From positions 1,674,001 to 1,738,000 of the forward strand of contig NC_088936.1 in the NCBI RefSeq assembly GCF_033473495.1: DNA of 64,000 nt. Reading direction: 5' to 3'. The position numbers were made by a program, and so were the translations under genes. The notes beneath the pieces are model-generated. The model ran no database searches and was not told the DNA's origin. It saw nothing but the letters and a program-made list of their open reading frames with translations. The stretch's first letter is position 1. Every line of letters starts with the position of its first letter. This stretch comes from Cercospora beticola (lineage: Eukaryota; Ascomycota; Dothideomycetes; Mycosphaerellales; Mycosphaerellaceae). Shown here in pieces: positions 1-11,031 of this stretch.

Positions 1-208
1 ACGTTCGAAGGTCCGATTCCTACCTGTATCATGACCATGGAAGGATACAACCAGTGTGTGTGTACGATGTGCTTTTGACATACATGCTGCGCATCACTTG
101 TCAATTTATTCCTCTAGAATCTTTCTGTCAATGCTGCAAATGACATTCAGAGCCATGTGATCCGCGAGCGGACGACATGCGGAATATTGTCTCAGCCTAA
201 GGAGCAGC

Positions 209-1546
209 TCATGGCTCGAGTTTTCGCGGGTTCGCTCGTGGAGAAGCTGCAGCTACAGCAGCTGCTTCCTTGACCTGACAAACCTGCGTAAGCGCATCGT
301 CAATGTCGTGTTCGTCGATGACAGCGCCGAATCTGGGATTGATGTTAGCGTTTTGTTCAAGCGCGTCGCTGGCCTGACATACCTGTAGCAATGTATCTTA
401 TTTAACAATGAAGCCTTGAGCACCTCAAAATCGTGCGCACCGAAGCCTCTTGTCCTTGAATCTTGCATCAACTTAATCCATGCGCGGACAGGAGGTATTT
501 CCGGTTCTGATATTTCTAGCGCGGCACTCAGATTGAGTAGATTCACCAAGTCTTTCCTCTTTAATTGCGGCATTTGGCATGGATATCGCGAGCCTGGACG
601 TTCGATGATGTCCGTGTAGAGTGGCGCCGTGGCCATCATGGCGTGACCGGATATGTGCTGGTTCTCTCCATCATCGGGCACTTCCATGGGCTGCCCGGCC
701 ATTCCGCCATCCGCAGAAGCCTGATAATTGTGCGCTCGCACGTGCAAGTAATGTATATGCCCCATACATGGTCTTTCGAGGCTATGAATGTTGTTAGTAG
801 GGTTCCGTGCACCAGGAAGGCAGTGACGTACGTCAGAATGAAGTCCAGACCAAGCTCATCATAATCGAGCTCCACCGCCGGCAGCTCTTGGGCCAACTTC
901 ACGGTTATGGGTCCTGTCGAACTCGAGGAGCGCTGACACGCCATTATGGTCTGGCTGGTCGGAATGTCCAGCATTGGGCCATCAGACGCGAATCCCCGGG
1001 TTTCTTCGGTGTCCCAGATGCTGAGTCGGTGCGTGCTGGCCAGAGGAGCTCGGTCCGCTACCTCCTGGAGCGGCGCATTAGCAGTCATACTAGGAAAGCC
1101 AGAGGCGTCGGAGAAGCTATTTGTCCTGGTTGCATCGCAAGTCCAGGACATGCTTTCATACCCAGAATCTGTGCCAGCTGAAGAAGTGGCGGCGGCGGGT
1201 TGTACGTGCTCTCGTAGTCGCAAGTTCTCCTCATGAAGTCGATCCCTCTCGAGCATGGCGGCATCTCGTGATTGAATGGCATCGTCTCGTTCGCGCGTCG
1301 TTTGTACAAAGAGCTCTTTCAGGCGCATCACCTCGAGTTCGAGTTCCTTGGTGTATTGCTCTTTCCGCTCACGATGTGTTCTGAGAGAGATAAGTTCACG
1401 ATGGATCTCTGGCTGCACAGTCTGCATTACCTTTGCGCCTGTCTGTTTCGCTCCAATTTCTCGTTGGGAGCAGGTTTTGAATCACGCTTGGGTCCTGGTT
1501 TCTTTTTTCGTTGCGGCATAGCGGAAGGTGCGCCGGAAGACTGCAT
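209..1546 (-). CDS. bZIP transcription factor
   Basis: Four exons (1546-1431, 1380-832, 781-383, 332-209) give 395 residues; the three introns are each exactly 50 bp with GT-AG ends. The N-terminus is basic (RKKKPGPKR). The bZIP signature NRQAQRTHRERK appears only when exon 1 is joined to exon 2, and it is followed by a leucine-heptad coiled coil to about residue 85. A Ser/Thr-rich middle leads to a C-terminal block (DELGLDFIL, LERPC, LHVRAHN, GHAMMATAP) that resembles other fungal bZIP factors; that block also requires intron removal. It should act in the nucleus as a DNA-binding dimer. Start choice: the first of two in-frame ATGs (1546, 1519). Targets cannot be read from the sequence. Confidence 0.85.
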
Positions 1547-3337
1547 GGCTGTGTCATGTTCGCTGGCACCTGTGCGTCGTAAGCTTGATGAGAAGCAGGA
1601 CTTGTGCGATTATCATCACGCTGGGCTGGGCTGGACTGGGCTGGGAAGGAATCTGTGCCAATGCCATGGCCACATTGAAACCGTGCACGTGACATTTGAG
1701 AAGGGTCCCTTACCAGCGGTGGCCGTGAGACTACTGGCGTCGGCGGCCAAAGGACGCTGCGATTGCATGATGCGTGTTGGTGCTGTCACGCAGAGAGTTG
1801 ATGTTCAAACGAGTGCGGGTTTGATTGCGCCCCAATGCAAGCTCTACGCCTTCATATATGCACCGCAGAGGGACTGTCTGAATTGTAGCCGAGGAGGATC
1901 CTGCCGCGCTGGAAAAGGCCGTTACATGTGAAAGGGAGGCGCTCTTTCGCTCCGTCTTGCGCGAAGATGTCTGTTTCCACGAGGAGTCTCGGCGTGCGTG
2001 TGGTGAGTAGTGAGAACGGGAGCGGCGATGGGCGATGCACGAGATGCAGGTGGCTCGAGGGATAGATATGTGACGAGGGGTCTTGTTCAACATGTAGCCC
2101 AGACGCTGCTGTATGACGACGGTACGATGGGAGGCTAACTAACGGTAAACGTGGGAAGTCTGTTTTGCACCCTCCCCGGCGCGACATCCGCGCATCCACC
2201 ACGACGCACCTGCGCATGCCTGAACCATTGCAATTCGCGGGGTCGATGCAGCCATTCCTGAAGTGCCGTTCCATTGCGTGCTGGAGGCGTCGTGGTGGAG
2301 GCAGAGAAAGCGAACAGCAGACATCGAAGCACGACGAGTGGGCTTGGCATCTGCTCGCCTTCCAGCCGAAGCGTCATTATTTGCCATTGCTCGCTGCTCC
2401 TGCGCTGTTCCTGCTCGCTTTGCACAGCAGCTGCTCCAATACACATCGCGCTCCCGTGAACCAGGTTCTGCGCCCCCTCGCCACCGCGCTGAGCATCTCC
2501 GTCGCCTGCACATTCTCCTCCGCCCCGGCCACGAACCTCTCGCCGCCGTGACTCCACTTCCGTCACTGCATAAGGTTTGTGCCCTGCATGCCTCAATTTG
2601 ACAGCCTTCTTCACACCACCGCATCCACTTCCACGCCTTCCAGAAATATCATGCTGCAAATAGATGGCTTCACTTTCAGGCGAAACATACTTGACCTAGA
2701 CGGGCAGGTCGCATCAGTACTCGCCGCAAAGTCGAGCCAGGAGCACGCGGAATCAATGCCTTGGCATGAAGCGGATTCGTGAGCCGCTGCATGCATGCAC
2801 CAATATACCTCTGCGTCTGCGCGCCTGCGTCGAGATGACCGTGCAAATCCGCAGACTCAATCAACATGCTTCGCTTGATGTCATATTGGTGGCGTCCAAC
2901 ACGAATGGACGAAGCTCCAATGGCAAGAACAAGCGATATCACAGCGGAAGCGGACTGACCACCCGACATTCTGTACTCCGGAACACAAAATACAACGTGG
3001 CAGCGCCTACCTACGCCCATGGCATCGCAAACGTGGTATCCATATCGTATCGCCTTGCACGTTCGTACTGTATGAGCACGTGCTGCGTCATGTGCAACTC
3101 GGCTTGTTCCGGCCGTTTCATGCTCCTGGCTCATTCCTTACAAAGTCCAGATAGACCCAGCATCCAGTCGTCATCAAGGCTAGAGTGATCTTGCATAGGT
3201 CGCAAATCTGCTGATGACCACCAGAAGTTGTTCCATCATCGCACGCGAAATTACGCACACAGTGCGAAGCCGGTTTCACTACCATACCGAGCATCCCGAT
3301 GGTTACTCACCGAACACAACTCGGGCCGAGCTCATGA
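1547..3337. other. gene-poor stretch, no supported gene
   Basis: I see no gene here. Open frames exist on both strands (for example 2135-2659 minus and 1272-1931 plus) but they are Arg/Gly/Cys-rich, lack domains and overlap one another in several frames, as expected of GC-rich non-coding DNA. The first few hundred bases are the presumed promoter of the bZIP gene that reads leftward from 1546. Confidence 0.5.
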
Positions 3338-3759
3338 TCAAGTTGCCTTCGCCGTCGGCTTCGGACTCGATAACAATGCTCTGCCGATCGTATACGGCAT
3401 CCCGTTGTTATCCTCCAGCTCCCACTTCGTCTGAGCTCCGGTCAATACCATTCCGTCGCCCAAATACTCGTAATCAACATCAAAGGCACCTCCGCAACAC
3501 CTTCGCACTCCGCTGAGATTACCACCGCCACGCAAGGATGTTTTGTGTATTTGCGAACACAATGCGTACCTGGCTGGTCGCAGCATCCAGCAAGAGTAGA
3601 GCCTCCAGGCAACAAGCGTGGATGGCGCTGCAGCCTTTTGCTATGCTCAGGATCTATGTTGTCATAGTCCACTGTGCCCAAGCTCTCGGCTTCGTGGCAG
3701 ACGCATTGGGCCTGATGCGTATTCGAAAGCCTCTGGGCGTGCTGACGTTCTCGTCCCAA
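3338..3759 (-). pseudogene. possible small gene or gene relic, Cys-containing product
   Basis: Two minus-strand frames look protein-like and join. The upstream one has Cys-rich text (QCVCHEAES, LAGCCDQP) and the downstream one reads GAFDVDYEYLGDGMVLTGAQ and TKWELEDNN. A GT donor after CCDQP (about 3572) and an AG acceptor just before the Gly-Ala-Phe codons would join them in frame. After the motif NNGMP the coding-looking signal shifts to a second frame (QSIVIESEADGEG, then SSARVVFG). Either the protein ends at 3338 or the gene is frameshifted. No in-frame ATG was found upstream. I do not recognise the family; function is unknown. Confidence 0.25.
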
Positions 3760-3781
3760 GACGGACTGCCGGCTGAAGGCC

Positions 3782-4222
3782 TTTAACGATCTTGAATTTT
3801 AGGAAGGATGTCCATGGACTTTCGATGTTATTATGTGAACCAATGACTGTCGCCAGCTAGTCACCATCTCCGCTCACGATGATATGTCTGCCTCTGTTCT
3901 CGGTGCCTGGACGCAAAGACCAACGCTGCGAAAAAGGTCAACGCGAGGATGTTGTGCAAGTTCTCTGATGTCGAACTTGCTCTCACACAATACACTTTAG
4001 AGCAAACATGTATTCTTGTCATGCAGTATCTCTACTTTGAGGGAGAAATTATCGCCATAACATGATTACGATCTGCTTCTGTCTCTTTGCATACGATACG
4101 GTCGTACCTGCGGCTGTGGTTGGTACAGCATCAAGTCTTGGCATGCCTGAGGCACCCACGGTCACATCGTCTGGTCATCGATCAATCCATCCACACTTTC
4201 AACATTGACATCGCCATCCACC
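3782..4222. other. intergenic, upstream of SCO1
   Basis: No gene is supported. This is the presumed promoter and 5' leader of the SCO1 gene. A short minus-strand frame near 3900-3960 (motif ILALTFFAALVFAS) resembles a signal peptide but has no continuation that I can support. Confidence 0.4.
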
Positions 4223-5151
4223 ATGGCTGCACCCCTTCTCAGCTCAATGCGCTCCGCGCAATCGAGCATATGCAGACAATGCGCCGCAGCATCGCGACCG
4301 AGAACGCTTTTCACCAACACAGCCAACACTCTCAAACACGAACTCCGCTCACGACCGACAACGACCATCTCTTCACGTCCCTTCACCTCATCCACTCCCC
4401 GCGCACGCCAAAAAACTGTCCAAGAAGCCAAATCGCGCTACCGTCTCGGACCCTTCTCCTGGCAAGCCGGCCTCCTCTTCCTCGTCGCAGGCGGAGGTCT
4501 AACCCTCTACTTTCGCTACGAAAAAGCCCGCATGTCCCGCGCTCGCATCGCCGAAGCCAACAAAGGCATTGGAAAACCCCTCGTCGGTGGACCTTTCCAT
4601 CTCATCGACCATCACGGCAACGAATACACAGAAGAAAACTTGAAAGGGAAATATAGTCTCGTGTACTTTGGTTTCACGCATTGTCCGGATATTTGTCCTG
4701 AGGAATTGGATAAGATGGCGGGGATGATTGAGAGGGTGAAAGAGAAGCATGGGGATAAGATGAGGAGTGTTTTCATTTCTTGCGATCCTGCGAGGGATAC
4801 GCCGGAGGTTTTGAGGAGGTATTTGAAGGAGTTTCATGAGGATATTTTGGGGCTGGTGGGGACGTGGGATGAGGTTAAGGCTGTTTGTAAGGCGTACAGG
4901 GTGTATTTTTCTACGCCGCCGGATGTGAAGCCTGGGCAGGATTATTTGGTGGATCATTCGATTTACTTTTATTTGATGGGTGAGTGAGATGATGATTGTT
5001 TTGGGTGTGGATCAAGTGGCTGACTGACTCTGTGTTTGCAGATCCTGAAGGTGACTTTGTGGAGGCTATTGGCAGGAATTTCACTGTTGATGCTGCGGCC
5101 AAGGTCATCAATGACCATATTGCGGACTGGAAGGGCAAGATCGACTCGTGA
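4223..5151 (+). CDS. SCO1: SCO1/SenC copper chaperone of cytochrome c oxidase
   Basis: Exons 4223-4979 and 5042-5151 with a 62-bp intron give 288 residues. Sco1 delivers copper to the CuA site of Cox2 and sits in the mitochondrial inner membrane facing the intermembrane space. Features seen: an Arg/Ser-rich presequence (about 1-60), one transmembrane helix (about 79-98, LLFLVAGGGLTLYF), then the thioredoxin-like domain with copper-binding CPDIC (about 154-158) and the distal His of VDHSIY (about 244). The intron splits YLM from DPEGDFVEAIG. The start is the ATG in a strong context (CCACCATGG); a TTG six codons upstream is in frame but unlikely. Length fits the family. Confidence 0.95.
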
Positions 5152-5429
5152 GGGAGCAACTCTGTATAGCATGAAGCATAATGTATCGAATAGTGTACAA
5201 ACATGGCAGCTGGGGTGAACGACTCTGCTCTGAGAATGCCAAAGTGAGTGTTCTGTGCTCTGGTGCATCTGATGCTGACCGACGCCTCGCAGGTTGGTCT
5301 TCGCGATCTCTGCTTAACGCAGCTTGCGCGTAGTGCATCAAACTGGTCAAAGCGGCCGAAGTCGCGGATATTCTGTCACGACCCGCAAGCGCATCTGGTT
5401 CAAGATGAAATGTCCCCTGTGGATCGGCA

Positions 5430-6134
5430 TCAAAACACTTCCTCGTTCGTGACCCAAGCTTCCCAAAATCCTTCCACGGTCTCCTCGCTCATGTGATACT
5501 TCTCGCGATCCGCTGAGATGGGTCCAGCAGTGGAGACCTCAGATTGCTCGCGGCACTTCGTCATCTCAAAGAGGACATCTTCCAGAAGCACTCGTGGGAG
5601 GCCCTCAGGCTCACAGTACTTTTGTTCTTTGCCACTCCGAATCAGATCGTCACTCGATATCTTCGCCGCGAGACGGTGGATGTACCACTGCCAGATCTTC
5701 AAGCGCTCCAGACCATGTTGAACCATTTCGCAGCAGTGGTCAATCAAGGTCCTAGCATCGAAGTCCTGCTCCATCAACTTGTCCATGATTGCGTTGGCAT
5801 ACTGGGCGTCAAGGAGCCACAGTCCACACTTGTATTCCGCAAATGCAATCAGCCAGTCGCCAGAAGAATCCCTCCTTGTGACGTCCTCGCTGACAGATCC
5901 GGTGTAGCACCATGTGACGTATAGCTTCAGCGCATCGAGAGAGTCGGCGAGGTATGTGGTCGCAGGCCAGTCAGCTAGACGATATAGGTCTTGGCTGACC
6001 AGCTCTCGCTGAAGGCGGAGCGACTTCTTGGTGATGATATCCTTATGCACGAGCATGCGTGTCATACCATCTCCGGACTGAAGAGCCACGACTTCGGCGA
6101 AATCAGAGCTGGAGACCATATTAGCAACGGCCAT
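5430..6134 (-). CDS. BTB/POZ domain protein
   Basis: One exon, 234 residues, starting at an ATG. The N-terminus (SSDFAEVVALQSGDG, then LVHKDIITKKS) is a fungal BTB/POZ start, and LKLYVTWCYTGSV is the C-terminal part of the fold. The rest (LLDAQYANAIMDKLM) matches the helical tail common in ascomycete BTB proteins. BTB domains dimerise and often bridge substrates to Cullin-3 ligases; no kelch, MATH or zinc-finger partner is present, so the role is open. It is transcribed away from a second BTB gene (6572-7689) with 437 bp between start codons. Confidence 0.75.
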   Translation of the reverse strand: MAVANMVSSSDFAEVVALQSGDGMTRMLVHKDIITKKSLRLQRELVSQDLYRLADWPATTYLADSLDALKLYVTWCYTGSVSEDVTRRDSSGDWLIAFAEYKCGLWLLDAQYANAIMDKLMEQDFDARTLIDHCCEMVQHGLERLKIWQWYIHRLAAKISSDDLIRSGKEQKYCEPEGLPRVLLEDVLFEMTKCREQSEVSTAGPISADREKYHMSEETVEGFWEAWVTNEEVF

Positions 6135-6571
6135 CGGCGAGCAAGTGGCGGCACTCGAGCATACATGACTCCAGATGCCATCTTGTAGCCTTGGCTGTTC
6201 CGCTGGGATATGTTTTTTGGCGCCGAGATGATTGTCGCCAACGATGTTCGCAAGAGGTGGGTATCAAGTTAGGTCAGTGAACGCTAGCGTTGGAGCTGCA
6301 TGTGGCGCATCGCTGCAGCTCGCGAGGCAATGTTCTAGCAAACAGAGCTTTCGGTCAAATTGGCCGGGCCACCTAGGCATCTATGCTCGTGAACGAACTG
6401 CAATACACGCGTTCACCCATTCACTTTGCAAGCGCAAGCCATAAACGCTCAAAGTGATGCCGCAATTGTAGTCACTTTTTAGGGATTGTTCTAACGGATC
6501 GAAATAGGAAGAACAAGTCTCTACTGGATCATTCTCCGCCGGGTTGACCATTGGCGGTGCGAGCAAGCAAG
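6135..6571. other. shared promoter region of two divergent BTB genes
   Basis: 437 bp separate the divergent start codons at 6134 (minus) and 6572 (plus). No further gene is supported. Given the spacing, both genes probably share this upstream region. Confidence 0.5.
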
Positions 6572-7689
6572 ATGCCAGTCGACGAGAATACCAGCTCAGG
6601 CAACGAGAAAGCACAGTCGCCGGTGGAATGTACTGGTGTCTCAGACAATTGCCTGCGACACAATTCCGCCCTAGGCCCAGCTACCCAGCCCAGAGCCTCC
6701 GAGCATTTGAGAGACGAAAGAAGCCTTTGCGCGACTTCTGCCAATCAGATGAACGAGAATACCAACCAGACGGAAGATACCAACCAGATGGATGCGGACA
6801 CCATTCAGAACGACGCCAGTGCTACGGGCACGCACCCATCACAGCCAACGGTGCACTATGTCCTCGAGTACGCAGTCTCTTCCTTGAAGCATTTCCACAT
6901 TGCTGACCACTGAATAGCTGCGACACGTCGAGACCCATTACCATCATCACCGGCACAGGCACCGACTCGGATCCCAAAGTCGCCTACACAATCGCAGCAG
7001 AACTCCTCGAAAGGCACACTTCATATTTCCCTCCCCATTATTTCGACGAAAGCCCCGAGGAGAGAGTCTTCGAACTGCCTGAGCTCCCCACTACACTCTT
7101 TGCCCACTATCTCGGATTCGTCACTGGCAGTTTGAAGGATTTCTCCGCCCATGCTCGAGAACAGGCTCGAGCCCGAGCTGCACTGTCTGGCATCTCTGGC
7201 GCAATAACTCCTTTGCAACTCGACGTGTTCACCCTCCAAGCTCATTTGGCGACTTGGTTCTTCGGAGACCGAAACACGCACGACTTCGAGTATTGTAATG
7301 CGATCATGGACGCTATCTTCCAGATCGAAAATTTGGGTGCTGTGGTTGTCGAGTGTATGGACGAGTGGCATAGACTGGCTACGACGTCTGAAGAAATGTG
7401 GGAGTACCTGCGGAGAGATACGCCGCTGACGAGTCTGATGGCTGACTGCATCCTGGGAATTCTGAGTGAGCAGGAGATTCACAGAAAAATCGGAGAGAAG
7501 GTGTGGTGGGAAGCGGCGTTTCTGAGGAAGTTGATCTTGAGAAGGTTGGTTCTTGGGTATGAGGGAAAGGAGGTCAAAGTTCCGAGTTGGGACGATAGGG
7601 AGACTTACTATCAGAGATACCCACAGATGAGCACCCATGTTCCATTAGCGCGCGATAACGTGGAACGGGGGTCGCGATGGCGAGGATAG
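6572..7689 (+). CDS. BTB/POZ-like protein with disordered N-terminus
   Basis: Exons 6572-6867 and 6918-7689 with a 50-bp intron (branch-like GCTGAC, AATAG acceptor) give 355 residues. The first ~95 residues are polar and low in complexity, with an Asn/Thr/Asp repeat (NQMNENTNQTEDTNQMDAD). After the intron the text YVLDCDTSRPITIITG, ELPELPTTLFAHYLGFVTG and FEYCNAIMDAI fits a divergent BTB domain and its helical tail. Start: the ATG at 6572; upstream in-frame codons are non-ATG. Its neighbour 5430-6134 reads in the opposite direction and is also BTB. Partner and pathway are unknown. Confidence 0.7.
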
Positions 7690-8384
7690 AGATTTCTCAG
7701 AGAGATGATCGATCGAGACGGCTTGGACTTGGGTTGGGGTGTTGTATGCTGTTGCGCCACGAGCAGCTGGACAGTGGGTAGTCGGACGACTAGCGTGCCT
7801 CGACTTGAGAGGCACACAATGCTGTCATGTACAAGCACAACTCGAGAGGCACAGTGGCCCTTTACAAGGACCAGACTGGCTGCTGCTTCCAATACCATTT
7901 GAATTTGGAAGTACAGCGAGACCTCTGACAACTCTCCGAACCTCTCAAAAAATGGCCCGCTCTAACGTTGGTGATTTGATATGGCTGAGCCAGCATCCTA
8001 ATGATTATTATGCTGTTCTCTTTGATACCAGTATAGCTCGGTCAGAGTGGATGCAGAGAGATCGAACATGGGTCTTGACAATTTTGATTGCTTCCTGCGA
8101 CACAACTGTACCATATACATTTTGCGGCGCCCTGCTGGACGTACTGTTGTTAAGATCCGCGGGACACTCCCTTGCACAAGACAGATCGGTCCTGCCCATG
8201 GTATCTCTTTTTTCCGCCCCAACGCCTTGCTATGCTGGTATCCTCAGGACATAGCCTTGAAATCTGAATTTCGACAACTGGTCCATGCGCGTGAGCCACG
8301 ACGCCATTGTAGGCGCTCGAGACTCCAATCACCGCTCGTGCCCAAGCTCCTCTGTTCGTACCGCCCGACTATGCTTTTCCTCAT
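7690..8384. other. intergenic, no gene seen
   Basis: Region between the 3' ends of the BTB gene and SEC61 gamma. Overlapping frames on both strands show no domain or consistent codon use. Presumed 3' untranslated regions of two convergent genes. Confidence 0.5.
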
Positions 8385-8724
8385 CTATGCGCCGCCGACC
8401 AAGATGTTGTTTACAGGAATGTGGACTAAAGGGTGTTCGATCAGTTCCCGTTTCAGCAGACTGGACGAATACCACGCGACACTTACTCAACTTGACGATA
8501 TATCCAATCACGCCCATGATCAAGAAGCCCATCCCGACTGCTTGTGAGATGCGGAGGAACTCGCGCTTGTCGGCTACATGCACTTGTCAGTATCCGTGTT
8601 CCGCGCATTCGCATGTGACGTCCACGCATAATGTACACGTACGCTTGCTGCATCGCGTGATGAATTGGCGGCCGTCCTTGACGAACTCGCGAGGCATCTC
8701 CAGAAGCTCCTTTGCTTGGTCCAT
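8385..8724 (-). CDS. SSS1: Sec61 gamma / Sss1 translocon subunit
   Basis: Three tiny exons (8724-8643, 8573-8487, 8425-8385), introns 69 and 61 bp, give the full 70-residue Sec61 gamma. It is the tail-anchored subunit of the ER protein-conducting channel and clamps the two halves of Sec61 alpha. The cytosolic part reads MDQAKELLEMPREF and FITRCSKPDKREF; the membrane helix is VGMGFLIMGVIGYIVKL; the lumenal end is HIPVNNILVGGA. All junctions keep frame and the length equals that of the family. It shares a 0.3-0.5 kb upstream region with the FSH hydrolase on the other strand. Confidence 0.96.
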
Positions 8725-9199
8725 TGTGATGTGAGCGTGGGGTTTACAGCGACGGTTATTCGACAGAAGGCGGTGAGAGTATCGTCGGCGTGGGGTTCGC
8801 GGTGGTGGTGTGCGGCGGATGTTGTAGAGTGGTGGGTGGTGGAAGGGAGGTGCAGTGTCCGTGTTCTCGAAATGCCAGCGCGGAGGACAGCTTGCAGCGG
8901 AATCTTGCCTCACTTGGCCGATCCGGGCAGGGGTCCACTCCACTAGCGCCACTTCTGTGTCACAAATCCATCTCCATCGTTCATGCATTCACCAAGGTCA
9001 CATTCTTCACTCCACTTCACTCCATTCCAATGGCAGACTGTGCATACGCATGAAAGGCTGTCTACCAGCATATCGGACAGTGCTCCGATCTCGCAAGCAA
9101 ATTTCTCATATAACAAGTTATTCTCGCCACTACTCGGTCCATATCGATCCCAGAAAGCTTAAGACAAGAAGCCAGAATTCTTGCATCGCAAACGACATC
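8725..9199. promoter_or_regulatory. divergent promoter of SEC61 gamma and FSH hydrolase
   Basis: The 475 bp between the SEC61 gamma start (8724, minus) and the preferred FSH start (9200, plus) must carry both upstream regions. An in-frame ATG at 9050 could extend the FSH protein, in which case only 325 bp are shared. Confidence 0.45.
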
Positions 9200-10078
9200 A
9201 TGTCACCTCAACCTCAAAGTCTCCGCATTCTCATGCTCCACGGCTTCACGCAATGCGGACCCCTCTTCGAGATCAAGACTAAAGCCCTCAAGAAGTCTCT
9301 CGACAAGGCCTTCCCTGCTGCTCCTAAGCCCGGCCATCTCAAATCTTATCCTGGCGGCCTCGAATTCGTGTACCCAACAGCTCCCATGAAGCTCTCATAC
9401 ACCGACACACCTGGCGGAGTCGCCGAGCCCGAAGATCTTAGAGATGAAGCTTATGGCTGGTGGAAACGCAAAGGTGACTCGGAACCGTATCTGTATGATG
9501 GGTTAGAGGAGGGGCTTGAAGCTATAGCGCGGATATTACGAGAGGAAGGGCCATTTGATGGAGTTATTGGATTTTCACAAGGAGGAAGTGCGGCGGGAAT
9601 GTTGGCTGCCCTATTAGAGCCTGGGAGAAGGGAAGCTTTTGAGGCGTTGGAAGCGAAAGGAGGAATGAGTTTTCCAAAATCTTTCGTGGGAGAGGAAGGT
9701 GCAGATAGCGTGGTGCATCCGCAGCTGAAGTTCGCAGTGAGTTACTCGGGATTTGGAGCGAGTCGACACCCGATATACAAGGCGTTTTATGAGCCGAAAA
9801 TTACCACGCCGATGCAACATTTCATCGGGAGTGTGGACACGGTTGTGAGCGAGGAGCGAGCTATGCAATTGGTCGACAGTTGTGTGGATGGGAAGGGAAC
9901 GGATGGTGGTGTGTCGAGAGTGGTATTTCATCCTGGCGGACACTTTTTGCCGACACAGAAGGCCAGCATCGCGCCCTTAATTGCATTCATCAGGGAGATC
10001 GCGGAAGGGAATGCCGCTACTGCAAATGGATCGGCAAAGCAAGAGGAGAGCGTTGAGGACATGGACGTGCCGTTTTAG
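9200..10078 (+). CDS. FSH-family serine hydrolase
   Basis: One exon, 292 residues from ATG 9200. An alpha/beta hydrolase of the FSH1 (DUF341) family. Seen: N-terminal LRILMLHGFTQ, nucleophile elbow GFSQGGS (Ser about 125), catalytic Asp in IGSVDTVV (about 212) and catalytic His in HPGGHFLP (about 247), so the triad is complete. Substrates of stand-alone FSH proteins are largely unknown; relatives act as thioesterase-like or carboxyl esterases. The frame stays open upstream, and an in-frame ATG at 9050 would add 50 residues rich in Arg and Ser with no acid in the first ~30 (KGCLPAYRTVLRSRKQ), resembling a mitochondrial presequence. Confidence 0.9.
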   Translation: MSPQPQSLRILMLHGFTQCGPLFEIKTKALKKSLDKAFPAAPKPGHLKSYPGGLEFVYPTAPMKLSYTDTPGGVAEPEDLRDEAYGWWKRKGDSEPYLYDGLEEGLEAIARILREEGPFDGVIGFSQGGSAAGMLAALLEPGRREAFEALEAKGGMSFPKSFVGEEGADSVVHPQLKFAVSYSGFGASRHPIYKAFYEPKITTPMQHFIGSVDTVVSEERAMQLVDSCVDGKGTDGGVSRVVFHPGGHFLPTQKASIAPLIAFIREIAEGNAATANGSAKQEESVEDMDVPF

Positions 10079-11031
10079 ATCACGCAGCGAGATATCAACA
10101 ATGATGCTGACATGAGATATAGATAATAGACGAGATCACGAATAGACGATTGTGACGGGGTCACCAGAACAAATTGGTCCTTCATCAATTCCACAAGCTT
10201 AACACGCAAGTAGCAAGCCGAGACCTGACGAACTACTTGCGACTCTTAGCTGGTACCAGCAGCGACCTCCTATCATTATGGCAATCCTACGTGCAGTACG
10301 AAACTTCTGAAGCAAGCTTGTCGCGTGATCCAAGATACAACTAATGGATTCGTGATCCATTGCCACGTCAACGCATGGCGATGCATGGAGGCCGAGAGTG
10401 TCCCGCTTGCAGCGACCAGTATGTCCACTTCAGGCATATGCACCAATGATGACTGTTCAACGCCACATTAGCGATGGCATTGGCGAGCTTCACGCCTGGA
10501 GCTCCTTGGCACAGCCAGCCACGAGTCTGCCACGCGAGGACCCCTCTCGCTACTTAGACTTCGTGGCTTCAAAAGAAGTTGTGGTTCCGAGCTGCTGCAA
10601 ACGCACGAGTCGACATACACAAAGCAAGCCAAACATGGCGAGCGGTCGGTGAGACGGATGATCCGGAGTCTTTGATTGCCCCAGGGCGTCGAGACCGATA
10701 CACAATTTCCCTATGCCGGGCATATGCTCATGCTCTGAACAAATCCTTATGCACTCACAGCAAACCGGCCCGAAACTGACGATGCATTGACTGTGAGGGC
10801 TTATAGGATCGCTTGTTCAGTAGGGCTGAGAGCTTGTGCACAGTACTGGATCGTGGTCAAGAACAAAGTTTCGACGATATGGCATGGCACTCCTTGCATG
10901 CATACTTGGCGGGCAACGAGGAAGACGTCCGGTACCGAACACACCTACAAAGACTAGATGTCAGCTCTTGCAGCATGTGAGCGAGGCACTTCAATCCACC
11001 ATCTAGAGCTCATTGCTTCTCAGTCCGCAAC
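10079..11031. other. intergenic, no gene seen
   Basis: About 950 bp with only short frames lacking domains. It should contain the FSH 3' untranslated region and the promoter of the secreted-protein gene that starts at 11032. Confidence 0.5.

Noticed and set aside
1..40. TTCGA-like text near the left edge resembling a tRNA T-arm
   Set aside because: The bases do not give a GGTTC core with a paired stem and no acceptor stem can be paired within the window.
1272..1931. 219-codon plus-strand open frame
   Set aside because: It is antisense to the first exons of the bZIP gene and Cys/Arg-rich with no domain; the opposite strand has a proven signature across splice sites.
2135..2659. 174-codon minus-strand frame, Gly/Arg-rich
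   Set aside because: A second minus-strand frame and two plus-strand frames are open over the same bases; composition matches GC-rich non-coding DNA and no start context or domain was seen.
4087..4656. 189-codon frame over SCO1 rich in Arg/Ser/His
   Set aside because: It is an overlapping frame of the SCO1 exon, whose mitochondrial presequence, CPDIC and intron define the real gene.
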